Source: Hydrotalea flava
Lineage (GTDB): Bacteria > Bacteroidota > Bacteroidia > Chitinophagales > Chitinophagaceae
DNA length: 49,735 bases
Reading direction: 5' to 3'
NCBI RefSeq assembly: GCF_001623405.1
Contig: NZ_LUHG01000044.1
Location: forward strand, 1-49,735
The stretch's first letter is position 1. Each line of letters starts with the position of its first letter. The translations under genes were made by a program, and so were the position numbers. Below are positions 8,373-16,526 of this stretch, one piece after another. Below the pieces are notes generated by a model. The model searched no databases, had not been told where the DNA came from, and saw only the letters and a list, made by a program, of their open reading frames with translations.

Positions 8373-8479
8373 AATCCAGTAATCCTTCTCAATAAGCCCG
8401 GGCAGGATGTTGTTTTATCTGCCAATATATTCAGCAGATCTGGAAAGTCTTTGTGATTATGCAGGTAACCGTCAGCCAT
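8373..8479 (-). pseudogene. Displaced N-terminus of abiEii (one-base frameshift)
   Basis: From an ATG at 8477-8479 the minus strand reads MADGYLHNHKDFPDLLNILA, a normal AbiEii start, one base after the antitoxin stop codon. At 8413-8416 there is a run of four A (minus strand). Reading on in the same frame gives an unrelated tail and a stop. The frame of the downstream toxin, read backwards from 8372, gives NNILPGLIEKDYWI, the expected continuation with the conserved EKDYW. Adding one A to the run (five in place of four) would join both into a 318-residue protein. The break is therefore one missing base. Confidence 0.8.
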
Positions 8480-8480
8480 A

Positions 8481-9065
8481 TTAGAGTGTATGAGGTTGTA
8501 GTAAGGGAGCAAATAATTTCTTTGCCTTTACGCTGCCATATTCCACCACTGAATGTTTCAGCTTTTTCTTATCCATCACTTCAACTTTGTCAGCCACTTT
8601 CTTTAATACTTCGCTGCTATCTTCCGCCAGTGATTCAAGATTATTTACTAAATCAACCAATAAAAATTCGGGTGTTACTTTTTTAGGAAAGTGGGGTTTT
8701 ATTCGAAACTGAAATGTTTTATTACCCAGCTTAAACTCTCCGTGACGTTTATGATTATATACCGTTCTCACATTATACAATTGGGTGGTACCCACACCCA
8801 GGCTGTTATATACATTAGGTGTGGTAAGCAAAAAGCGATGGTCTTTTAAAAAACTTTCAACCAGCATATTTTCATCAGGTGGTGTTTTGCCAAAAGCACT
8901 TTCTTTTGGGTAATAGTACAGCCCTTGAGACAATTTTTGCAAAGTCCCATCCTGCACCAATTCATCCAGGTGCCTGTCAACCGACTTAGACCAATTGGCC
9001 AGTTCGGTACGGCGGTAAACCTCACCCGGCTTTAATTGCCTTTTTAATTGCTGTAACCTGCTCAT
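8481..9065 (-). CDS. abiEi: AbiEi-type antitoxin (winged-helix transcriptional repressor)
   Basis: A 194-residue antitoxin of the type IV AbiE system. The N-terminal winged helix covers residues 1-60 (GEVYRRTELANWSKSVDRHLDELVQDG, then GLYYYPK). The C-terminal domain has the VYNSLGVGTTQLYNVRTVYNHKR segment typical of DUF6088/AbiEi-family antitoxins. AbiEi proteins neutralise the toxin without binding it and repress their own promoter. The stop codon is one base from the toxin start at 8479, so the pair is co-transcribed, antitoxin first. The operon runs against the tra genes. An inverted repeat upstream at 9111-9135 may be its operator. The frame is intact. Confidence 0.85.
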   Translation of the reverse strand: MSRLQQLKRQLKPGEVYRRTELANWSKSVDRHLDELVQDGTLQKLSQGLYYYPKESAFGKTPPDENMLVESFLKDHRFLLTTPNVYNSLGVGTTQLYNVRTVYNHKRHGEFKLGNKTFQFRIKPHFPKKVTPEFLLVDLVNNLESLAEDSSEVLKKVADKVEVMDKKKLKHSVVEYGSVKAKKLFAPLLQPHTL

Positions 9066-9083
9066 ATATTTTTATTTACCGGA

Positions 9084-9156
9084 TAAAGGTACTATAATTT
9101 TTGATAAATAAATGAATATTAATTTAAAATTCATTCAAAATATATCATAATATATT
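9084..9156 (-). promoter_or_regulatory. Putative abiE promoter and operator
   Basis: Upstream of abiEi the minus strand has TACCTTTA (9084-9091), one base off the Bacteroidota -7 box TAnnTTTG, about 20 bases before the start codon. Further upstream lie the inverted repeats AATGAAT/ATTCATT (9111-9117, 9129-9135) and AATATAT/ATATATT (9139-9145, 9150-9156). AbiEi antitoxins are known to autoregulate through inverted repeats in this position. The DNA is very AT-rich, so chance palindromes are possible. Confidence 0.35.
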
Positions 9157-9206
9157 GATAATCAGTTATGTTTTAATAAACCAATTCGGGCATCACAAAC
9201 TAATTC

Positions 9207-10583
9207 TTACTTTACTATCGTATTAATGTTAATCGAAGAGAAAGGATGAAAATCAGGAGCCCAGCTAATCAGTTGTTCTCCCTTAAGTTTATGATGGGCA
9301 ATGTTTGGAAATAAATCCATATCAATGGGATGTTTAGCATTGGGATTATGAAATAAATTTAACCCCTCACTCCATGTTTCAGTACAATTTTCATCAACCA
9401 TATATGAAAACGATATTGGAGTAAATGAATGAGAATTGTGGTCATACCGGTCGCCAACTCTCAATACTTTTTGTTTGCTGGATGAAAAGCCTGCCTGGAT
9501 ACCCATCCTTGTAAACTTGGCAATTGTTCCAGTTGTGCTAAATAATACACCGCTTATGTTTTCACAATCTGGCTCAAAAAAGAATCCTGAATTTATTTTG
9601 GCACCTGTAGGTTTAGTATAGTGTGTTATCTTTTCAGTCTTGGCAAAAGCGGAGCCATCTTCCGAAACAATTAGCTCCTCTCTCTGTCCATATAGGTATT
9701 CCACTAAAGAAATGTATGACCAGGTCATTGAAAAATCATCATGAAAGTCAGCCACAGCCAATAAGAAAGGTTTGTCTTTTAAATGTGATAATTCCCAATA
9801 TTTTTTACTCAATTTTGAAAAAAGGGTACTTCCATATCTAAGGGGTATTTCATTTTGAATTTTTGTCAAAATATCTGCCGGCCTCGTTAATTTTTCTTCA
9901 TTGGGCAAATATGTTGGCGGATTGTTCTTATCCCTTCCCAATGTAACAGCTTCTACTCCAATTTCAACGTCATACTTTTGAATAATAAAATCAGGCCTTT
10001 CATACTTTCTGTTGATTAAAAACTCTTGCTCAGTTAGCGAGGCAAACAAATAAATTTCCCAAAGCCTGGCATCAAATCCATTTAGCGACTGAAATTGCTC
10101 GATAAAATTTCCGTCAATATCAGAAAGGTGGTTGGCTATTTCTATGATAGCCCTCTTTGAAGGGATAAATTGAGTATCCTCATTAAGTCTTGTAAAATAG
10201 GGATGAATTTTTTCCTGATTCACTACAATATTAAATAAATCCATTCCTCTTTCAGGCAGATTATGCACAACAGATTTAAGATTTTGGGCTGTATGCCACT
10301 TCATGGAATTGCTGAGCATATCCACAGCTTCAGCTTTACTCGAAAAACTTACTTTGGTATCAAATTCCCTGAATTGTCTGTTTTCATCTCTTACCAAAAG
10401 CACATAACTAAAGTCCCTGTCATATAAATCCAAAAGAACTACGCCTAAAATAGAGTTGTCGTCATTTGAATGATATTCTAACTCTCTTGCAAAATTTTGC
10501 ACGGCTGGATGCCGTGTAAACAGCATAAAAATATTAAACTGATTCTTAGTAATCTGTCGTATAGTGATTGGTTCAACTTTCAT
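9207..10583 (-). CDS. Unknown protein, possible restriction-endonuclease-like core (candidate defence cargo)
   Basis: A 458-residue protein with no firm family name. Residues about 170-225 read FDARLWEIYLFASLTEQEF, then RPDFIIQKYDVEIGVEAVT. The order conserved Glu, P-D-F strand, E-x-V strand resembles the PD-(D/E)xK nuclease fold, but the usual catalytic Lys is not in the E-x-K position (E-A-V instead). I recall similar uncharacterised proteins in other phyla with the same FDARLWE and PDF-VEAVT blocks. No membrane segment or signal peptide. It lies beside the AbiE pair, on the same strand and against tra, inside the transfer operon, a setting typical of anti-phage or plasmid-competition cargo. 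Function is inference only. Confidence 0.6.
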   Translation of the reverse strand: MKVEPITIRQITKNQFNIFMLFTRHPAVQNFARELEYHSNDDNSILGVVLLDLYDRDFSYVLLVRDENRQFREFDTKVSFSSKAEAVDMLSNSMKWHTAQNLKSVVHNLPERGMDLFNIVVNQEKIHPYFTRLNEDTQFIPSKRAIIEIANHLSDIDGNFIEQFQSLNGFDARLWEIYLFASLTEQEFLINRKYERPDFIIQKYDVEIGVEAVTLGRDKNNPPTYLPNEEKLTRPADILTKIQNEIPLRYGSTLFSKLSKKYWELSHLKDKPFLLAVADFHDDFSMTWSYISLVEYLYGQREELIVSEDGSAFAKTEKITHYTKPTGAKINSGFFFEPDCENISGVLFSTTGTIAKFTRMGIQAGFSSSKQKVLRVGDRYDHNSHSFTPISFSYMVDENCTETWSEGLNLFHNPNAKHPIDMDLFPNIAHHKLKGEQLISWAPDFHPFSSININTIVK

Positions 10584-10722
10584 TAAAATTCTGATAATAG
10601 TTTAAATGGCAAAGCTAAGGACGTTAGTTCTAAAGTTAGCCCTACCGCACTTACCCACTATTTGCCTTTCTTGGTAAAGTAATTGCAGAATATATAATTG
10701 TGAGTTTAGAAAAATGTGAGTA

Positions 10723-11340
10723 ATGTTTCAGAAAACAAAAAATATAGATACCGCTTTTAGGTATATCCGGTTATTCAGTGTGGCATTCTTGGCTGCCTGT
10801 GTTATCATCTCTCTTTTTATTGCATACAAAAGCTATCAGCTTTCATCCCAATCTCAGAATAAAGTTTTTATACTGGCAAATGGCAAGGCATTAGAAGCTT
10901 ATGCAGCCGACAGAAAAGATAATATACCTGTGGAAGCCAGGGACCATGTAAAAATGTTTCATCATTATTTCTTTACTCTCGACCCGGACGATAAAGTTAT
11001 TCAGGCCAACATTACAAAAGCATTATACCTGGCAGATAATTCTGCAAAACAACAATACGATAACCTGAAGGAGAATGGGTATTATTCAAACCTCATATCG
11101 GGCAACATCAGCCAGGAAATCACAATGGATAGCATCATTATTAATACAGATGTGTATCCGTTTTATTTCAGGTATAAAGGGGAACAGAAAATCATTCGCC
11201 CCACCACCATTGTAACCAGGAGTCTGATTACCGAAGGATACCTGAGAAATGTTTCCCGTAGTGATAATAATTCACATGGTTTTTTAATTGAAAAATGGCG
11301 GACGTTGGAGAATACTGACATCAACATTCAAAACAGGTAG
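10723..11340 (+). CDS. traK: Conjugative transfer protein TraK (VirB8-like)
   Basis: A 205-residue bitopic inner-membrane protein. A short cytoplasmic start is followed by one membrane span (LFSVAFLAACVIISLFIAYK, about residues 17-36) and a periplasmic domain with ARDHVKMFHHYFFTLDPDD and the C-terminal TIVTRSLITEGYLRNVSRSDNNSHGFLIEKW, the TraK signature in CTnDOT-like elements. It corresponds to VirB8, which scaffolds the channel. Transcription of the operon has to resume or read through after 3.2 kb of opposite-strand cargo; 10584-10722 may hold a second promoter, but no clear -7 box was seen. The stop codon is one base before the next start. Confidence 0.92.
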   Translation: MFQKTKNIDTAFRYIRLFSVAFLAACVIISLFIAYKSYQLSSQSQNKVFILANGKALEAYAADRKDNIPVEARDHVKMFHHYFFTLDPDDKVIQANITKALYLADNSAKQQYDNLKENGYYSNLISGNISQEITMDSIIINTDVYPFYFRYKGEQKIIRPTTIVTRSLITEGYLRNVSRSDNNSHGFLIEKWRTLENTDINIQNR

Positions 11341-11341
11341 T

Positions 11342-11839
11342 ATGTGGTTGTCCAAAAAGAAAAAGAAAGAGGTTCAGTCAGATGATAAAACTACCGTATC
11401 TGATAAAGTGGCTGGCAAAATTGCCGGTGTCGGCATTAAAGCACAACAGTTATTTGCAGAAAAAATGAACAGGATATTTATGAACACAGATTTTAAACGA
11501 TTAAAACTACTACTGATATTTTTCTGCGTTTCTGCAGGTGGCTACAGTATTTATCTTATTGTAAACAGTGTTTTCAGTCCTGAAAGAAAGCAGAAAGCTT
11601 TAGAGATACAGCAAATGGATATTCCAAAGCACTTTAATAAAACGGGTGATGAAACTATAATGCCGGAGGCAACGGTAGATGAACAAACCTATTTACAAAT
11701 ACAGGATTTTAGAAAATACATGGATAGTTTAAAATTGAACAGAACGAATGAATACGACAGCATCCTGCAAGCCCGGCCGGGTTTGATGGATAGTGTGCAA
11801 ATGCTGGAACAAATTTACTTATCACAAAACCAAAAATGA
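11342..11839 (+). CDS. TraL-position inner-membrane protein
   Basis: The ATG at 11342 directly follows the traK stop and gives 165 residues; the longer frame from 11288 overlaps traK and is less likely. A lysine-rich start (MWLSKKKKKEV) precedes a single membrane span at about residues 53-78 (LKLLLIFFCVSAGGYSIYLI), then a helical periplasmic tail ending in YLSQNQK. Position between traK and traM matches TraL of Bacteroidota elements, although this protein is longer than the CTnDOT TraL. It ends in an ATGA overlap with traM, so translation is coupled. The function is unknown; it is probably a bridge or stability factor of the inner-membrane complex. Confidence 0.78.
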   Translation: MWLSKKKKKEVQSDDKTTVSDKVAGKIAGVGIKAQQLFAEKMNRIFMNTDFKRLKLLLIFFCVSAGGYSIYLIVNSVFSPERKQKALEIQQMDIPKHFNKTGDETIMPEATVDEQTYLQIQDFRKYMDSLKLNRTNEYDSILQARPGLMDSVQMLEQIYLSQNQK

Positions 11840-13125
11840 AGTGTATGAGCAGTGTACAAAGGTCGCAGGCCTTCCTGCGTAAACGGAAAATGATGCTGGT
11901 GTTGCCTTTTTTGGTAGTACCATTTCTTACAATGGCATTTTGGGCATTGGGTGGTGGTCAGGGAAAAGAACAGGCTATTATAGTAAAGCAGCAAGGTTTA
12001 AACTTAAATCTCCCTGATGCAAAAATGAAAGATGAGAACTTAACAGACAAACTAAGTTTTTATGATAAAGCTGATAAAGATTCTGCCAAACTTGAGGAAT
12101 GGATGCGTACAGACCCGTATTATAAGCAACATGAAGACACATCTATTTTGCCCGTAAACGAATTAGAAGTACTCACTCAAAACTCAGCTTCCAAATACAA
12201 CCAGCGGTTAAATTCATCGCCGTATGAAACATCTTCAAATAATCCTGAACAAAAGCTGATGCAAAAATTAGCTCTGCTGCAAAAGGAAATTAATAAACAG
12301 CCGGAAGCATCAGCCAATGAAAACCAGAATGCAACCAATTACAAACAAGATGAAGAACTTTCAGGCGAGGTGGATAGATTAGAAAACATGTTGCTTACAA
12401 TGAATAAAACAAATACTGGCGACCAAGAGATGAACCAACTTAATGGAACATTAGAAAAGATACTGGATATTCAGCATCCACAAAGAATAAGGGAAAAGCT
12501 AAAAGAAAAATCATTACAACATAAACAAGTGGTTTATGCTGTAACTACTCAGCCTGCATTGGCAAATGTTTCGTTAATGGACACAAACAAAATTGCTACA
12601 AATAAGCTAAACAAATTCTATAGTTTGGACCCTGATAAATCAGTGGTTGAAGAAGGGCAGGCAATTGAAGCGATAGTGCACAGTAATCAAATGTTAGTGA
12701 ACGGAGCTGTTATTCAATTGAGGTTAGCAACTGATATCTTTATAAATGGCATTCTTATCCCCAAAGGAAACCCTGTAAATGGTACTGCTTCACTAAATAA
12801 CGAGAGGCTTGAAGTAGTGATAAATTCTATCAGGTATAAAAACACCTTATTCCCTGTAAAATTAGAATTATATGATATGGACGGCTTGCCGGGCATTTAT
12901 GTTCCTGGTTCCATCAGCAGGGATGTGGCTAAAAATTCTGCCGATAACAGTCTCCAATTAATGGAACTCACCACACTTGACCCTTCTTTGAAGGCACAGG
13001 CCGCCGCTGCCGGCATCAATACGGTAAAAAGTTTAATGAGCAGGAAAGTAAAACAGGTAAAAGTTATGGTTAAAGAAGGTTACAAAGTTCTACTAAAGGA
13101 TAAGAATAACGAATCCAATTTATAA
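11836..13125 (+). CDS. traM: Conjugative transfer protein TraM (VirB10-like)
   Basis: A 429-residue protein with an N-terminal membrane span (KMMLVLPFLVVPFLTMAFWA, about residues 18-37), a long low-complexity periplasmic linker with Asn/Gln/Lys-rich coiled segments (residues 90-230), and a conserved C-terminal domain from about residue 265. The C-terminal domain has VEEGQAIEAIVHSNQMLVNG, ATDIFINGILIPKGN and YDMDGLPGIYVPGSISRDVA, the TraM/VirB10 beta-barrel part that spans toward the outer membrane. It is expected to link the inner-membrane ATPase complex to TraN. Overlap with the previous gene by 4 bases and an 18-base gap to traN place it within the operon. Confidence 0.92.
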   Translation: MKCMSSVQRSQAFLRKRKMMLVLPFLVVPFLTMAFWALGGGQGKEQAIIVKQQGLNLNLPDAKMKDENLTDKLSFYDKADKDSAKLEEWMRTDPYYKQHEDTSILPVNELEVLTQNSASKYNQRLNSSPYETSSNNPEQKLMQKLALLQKEINKQPEASANENQNATNYKQDEELSGEVDRLENMLLTMNKTNTGDQEMNQLNGTLEKILDIQHPQRIREKLKEKSLQHKQVVYAVTTQPALANVSLMDTNKIATNKLNKFYSLDPDKSVVEEGQAIEAIVHSNQMLVNGAVIQLRLATDIFINGILIPKGNPVNGTASLNNERLEVVINSIRYKNTLFPVKLELYDMDGLPGIYVPGSISRDVAKNSADNSLQLMELTTLDPSLKAQAAAAGINTVKSLMSRKVKQVKVMVKEGYKVLLKDKNNESNL

Positions 13126-13143
13126 CGTATAAACTTTGAAAAG

Positions 13144-13908
13144 ATGAAACGATTAGTGTGTATGATTTGTGTAGTGTGGTTATTCGTCTCTGCTGAGGCA
13201 CAAACAAAACTGAGTATTACAACAGATAAAACCACCAGCCTTGTATTTCCCTTTGCTATTAAACATGTTGACAGGGGCACTTCCTCAGTTTTGGCACAAC
13301 AGGTAAAAGAAGCCCCGGAAATTTTATTAGTAAAAGCAGCCGAAAAAGATTTTACAGAAACAAACCTGAGTGTTGTTACAGATGACGGGAGCGTATATGC
13401 CTTTACAGTTACTTACGATAATAAACCTGCTACATGGGTTTACTATCTGCCTGTTAACAGGACTGCAACAATTAGCTCCTATGCAAATGCCATTTTGGAT
13501 AATGAACGAATTATAAAAGGCATAAAAGATAAAAAGTACAACATGAAGGCAGGTGTGAAAGGAATTTATATCAAGGACAACACAATATATTTCCAGGTGT
13601 ACGTGAACAATGCCGGAACTGTCGATTATGATATGGACCTGCTGCGTTTTTTTATTAAGGACAAGAAAAGAAGTAAAAGAACCGCAGTTCAGGAGTCTGA
13701 ACAAAAGCCCCTGCATATAACTGGAAATTATAGCAAAGTGAAAGGGAGCAGCAGCACTGTATTTGTAGCGGCACTTGAAAAGTTTACCATTCCTGATAAA
13801 AAATATTTAGCCATCCAAATGATGGAGAAGAATGGCGGCAGGCACTTTTTATTAAAGGTTCGTAATAAAGATATAATGAAAGCCAGAGTGTTGCCGGATT
13901 TAAAATGA
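13144..13908 (+). CDS. traN: Conjugative transfer protein TraN (DUF4138, VirB9-like)
   Basis: A 254-residue exported protein with a signal peptide ending SAEAQ (about residue 20). The mature part begins with strands KLSITTDKTTSLVFPFAIKHVDRG and contains ILLVKAAEKDFTETNLSVVTDDG, the DUF4138/TraN pattern, followed by ELK-type strands and KRTAVQESEQKPL. TraN is thought to be the VirB9 counterpart that builds the outer-membrane core with TraM. Length is slightly shorter than the roughly 300 residues seen in CTnDOT. Only 4 bases separate its stop from the next start. It is the last canonical tra gene in the window; traO, traP and traQ are not recognisable downstream. Confidence 0.9.
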   Translation: MKRLVCMICVVWLFVSAEAQTKLSITTDKTTSLVFPFAIKHVDRGTSSVLAQQVKEAPEILLVKAAEKDFTETNLSVVTDDGSVYAFTVTYDNKPATWVYYLPVNRTATISSYANAILDNERIIKGIKDKKYNMKAGVKGIYIKDNTIYFQVYVNNAGTVDYDMDLLRFFIKDKKRSKRTAVQESEQKPLHITGNYSKVKGSSSTVFVAALEKFTIPDKKYLAIQMMEKNGGRHFLLKVRNKDIMKARVLPDLK

Positions 13909-13912
13909 TAAA

Positions 13913-15718
13913 ATGCCAAAGCAAAATCTTACAACCCTGAAAAGTCAATTACATGGGCTTGGTTTTTCAAGTGCTATTAATCAGGTAGAAGATTATGCAA
14001 AAGCAGGTAATAAGAACTTTGAAGCATTTATGTTTATAAAGAGTAGTAATGACCAGTTGATGTACACACTCGATTTTGAAAAGGATAACAATGGGTGGAG
14101 ATTAAAAGGCTATAACCTGGTTAAAACATCTATTGATATACCCAAAGTGACAGTGGCCGGTTTTGATACAGGAGAGTTGGAACGAAGATTTGCAAGAGCT
14201 GACAAGATATACAATAACTATTACTCTGGGATGATTCGTAAAAATGATGAATCATTTCTCCAAAAACTGGAAGCTGACTTAATGAATGTTTTTAATGCAG
14301 GCAAAAAGGGAATGGATTTAGCCTCTCTGCTGATGGTTAAGTATTGGCCCGAAAGCGAATATGCAAAGTACTTAAAGGATGGAAACCAGTTAAAAGCAAA
14401 ATACGAATCATCAATTAAAGTCGATGAGGCTGCCGGAGACTTAATACACGCAAAAGAAGCGTATAAAAGGCTTAAAGAAACTAAACGAATGAATAATGAA
14501 CATCCCATAGCTGATGATGTACTTGACCTGGTGAATATTGCTCTGTCAAAAGGTGAACATTATATGACTTATAATAACAGTCTGTACTTTATTGATAAAG
14601 ATGATATTCATTTTTTCAGAACAAAAGAAGAAGCAACTCAGTTTTCTAAAAATAATATCAGTGACCTGGACCACTTCACTGTTCTTCATTTCAATTCAGT
14701 TAAGGATGTTCTTGCACAAATTCCTTACAGCGAAAGTATAAATCAAATTCCGCAGCTTAACCCGGATGGAAATGGTTTATACAATAAAGAAGGCAATGCG
14801 TTTACCGATGCATTGATTGACCATTTTGATTCACAACAAGTATCAATATTTAATAAACAATTAAAAACAAATTTTATGAACAATGAAAATTTTCAGTATT
14901 TGGCGGATAACATCAAATACATGGGCTTTGGTGAAACACTTAAAGCCGATTTGGAAAGAAACATGGGAGAAGGCAAAGGTGAGTTTCAACTGAACTTTAA
15001 AGCCGAAATCAACAAAAAGCCTTTCGAGGCCACACTCAATTTCCGTAAATCTGATTCTACGGATATGTACTTCTTTAACAACTACCATGCTTCATTAGCA
15101 AAAAGTAATGGAGAAAAGAATGAGCAAACATTCTATCTGAACAAAGGAAAGGGGGTAACAGCAAAAGAAGCTTACAATCTGCTGGACGGCCGTGCCGTTC
15201 ACAAAGATCTTACAACCAAAGAAGGCCAGCCATACAAAGCCTGGATTCAACTTGACTTTGAGAACAAAGACAAGAATAACAATTTTGAAGTAAAACAATT
15301 CCATGAAAACTATGGCTATGATTTGAAAGGAGCAGTTGAAAAATTTGCGGTGGCTGAATTGAACGACCCTGATAAATCAAAGGCGCTGATGCAATCACTG
15401 GAAAAAGGGAATGTACAATCGGTAACCATTGAAAAAGATGGTAGCAGTCACAAAATGTTTATGGAGGCGGACCCACAGTATAAGAAAGTAACACTGTACG
15501 ATTCAAATATGAAAATGGTTGCTAAAGAATCGCTGGAGCAATACAAATCTGGAATAGATAAAGGCAGTAAAGAAGTAAAGGAAGGCCAGGAGAATGATAA
15601 AAAAAAAGATTTGAAGCCAGTAACGAAAACTGAAAAAGAAAAGCTGGAGAAAAAGAATGGGCAAAGCCTGCTGCCTAAAAAAAGGGAGAGTAAAGGCAAA
15701 GGTTTAGGGGTGTCATAA
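13913..15718 (+). CDS. DUF3945-like mobile-element protein with basic tail
   Basis: A 601-residue soluble protein. Residues 1-160 form a module (LTTLKSQLHGLGFSSAI, VAGFDTGELERRFARAD, GMDLASLLMVKYWPE) that recurs in the next gene. The middle carries FRTKEEATQFSKNNISDLDHF, and the C-terminal third has LNKGKGVTAKEAYNLLDGRA, PYKAWIQLDFENKDKN and FHENYGYDLKGAVEKF, a pattern I associate with DUF3945/DUF4099-type proteins of Bacteroidota conjugative elements. The end is highly charged and basic (SLLPKKRESKGKGLG). There is no signal peptide or membrane span. A role in DNA handling or as a transferred protein is possible; family function is unknown. Genuinely part of the operon, 4 bases after traN. 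Confidence 0.75.
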   Translation: MPKQNLTTLKSQLHGLGFSSAINQVEDYAKAGNKNFEAFMFIKSSNDQLMYTLDFEKDNNGWRLKGYNLVKTSIDIPKVTVAGFDTGELERRFARADKIYNNYYSGMIRKNDESFLQKLEADLMNVFNAGKKGMDLASLLMVKYWPESEYAKYLKDGNQLKAKYESSIKVDEAAGDLIHAKEAYKRLKETKRMNNEHPIADDVLDLVNIALSKGEHYMTYNNSLYFIDKDDIHFFRTKEEATQFSKNNISDLDHFTVLHFNSVKDVLAQIPYSESINQIPQLNPDGNGLYNKEGNAFTDALIDHFDSQQVSIFNKQLKTNFMNNENFQYLADNIKYMGFGETLKADLERNMGEGKGEFQLNFKAEINKKPFEATLNFRKSDSTDMYFFNNYHASLAKSNGEKNEQTFYLNKGKGVTAKEAYNLLDGRAVHKDLTTKEGQPYKAWIQLDFENKDKNNNFEVKQFHENYGYDLKGAVEKFAVAELNDPDKSKALMQSLEKGNVQSVTIEKDGSSHKMFMEADPQYKKVTLYDSNMKMVAKESLEQYKSGIDKGSKEVKEGQENDKKKDLKPVTKTEKEKLEKKNGQSLLPKKRESKGKGLGVS

Positions 15719-15759
15719 TGCATCCCTAAATCATTTTTTTATTATACAACAGTAGTACC

Positions 15760-16521
15760 ATGAATATTCAGAATATAACAGCACTGGTAAGCCAATTACA
15801 ATCTTTGGGTTTTGAAAATTTGGCAAGCTTACTCTTGAAAAGGATTTGCTTTAAACCGGATAATTTTTATTTGAATCACAAAATAGCTAAGAATACCGAG
15901 CTACTGGAGTTCCGGCTTTATTTTGAGAAGCACAAGAATAGCAACGCTTATATGTTGCTGTATTATGATGTAGCACTACAACAGGAAAATGTTTTTGAAG
16001 AGCTAATGATTGCCGGGATTAACATAGCCGATCTTGAAAAGCAAATGACTGCTATAAACTGGATGTCAGCATTCAATCTTGATGAAAAAAAGAAGTTGGA
16101 CCCAAGCGATAAAACAACCTGGGAAGCGGAGGTAAAAGTTGAATCTGTTGTTGAAAGTTTAGCTGCTCTTGAGAAGGATGAAAAAGGTAAAACCGTTGCA
16201 TCAGCACTTAAAGCGAAGTTTTGGCATGGTACCCCATTTTATGAAATCTTTGGAAGTATTCCGGCAGTAAAGAATAAGTCAGATATTAGTCAGCGGTTTT
16301 ACTTTTCTGAAAATAGTATTGGAATATCTGTAGATGAAGCCTACCGGTTTTTACAAAATAAGTGGCTTGAAAAGCAACTTCAGTTGAAAAAGAAACAGAC
16401 AGATTCAACTGCTGAAAATGATAACGCCGAAACAAACAGTACTACAGGGAGCGGCTTGTTAAAAAAGCGGCGCATAAATCATTCTTCAAAGGGAAAGCGA
16501 AACAAGACTAATCAGGATTAA
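15760..16521 (+). CDS. Short paralogue of the DUF3945-like protein
   Basis: A 253-residue protein related to the N-terminal module of the preceding gene: both begin with an L-x-SQL-x-x-LGF helix, have an aligned acidic segment (VFEELMIAGINIADLEKQM against VAGFDTGELERRF) and then a KT-x-A-S-x-L-K-A-KFW block. It lacks the long C-terminal half. Residues 190-205 (ENSIGISVDEAYRFLQNKW) resemble the VTAKEAYNLLDGR segment of the larger protein, so it may be a version with the middle deleted. The end is again basic (GLLKKRRINHSSKGKR). Soluble, no known catalytic motif. It probably acts with the 601-residue protein. Confidence 0.7.
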   Translation: MNIQNITALVSQLQSLGFENLASLLLKRICFKPDNFYLNHKIAKNTELLEFRLYFEKHKNSNAYMLLYYDVALQQENVFEELMIAGINIADLEKQMTAINWMSAFNLDEKKKLDPSDKTTWEAEVKVESVVESLAALEKDEKGKTVASALKAKFWHGTPFYEIFGSIPAVKNKSDISQRFYFSENSIGISVDEAYRFLQNKWLEKQLQLKKKQTDSTAENDNAETNSTTGSGLLKKRRINHSSKGKRNKTNQD

Positions 16522-16526
16522 CCAGT

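Noticed and set aside
8412-8420. Programmed -1 frameshift in abiEii
   Set aside because: The four-A run does not give a slippery heptamer: after a slip the lysine tRNA would have to pair with TAA. Plain indel or sequencing error is the simpler view.
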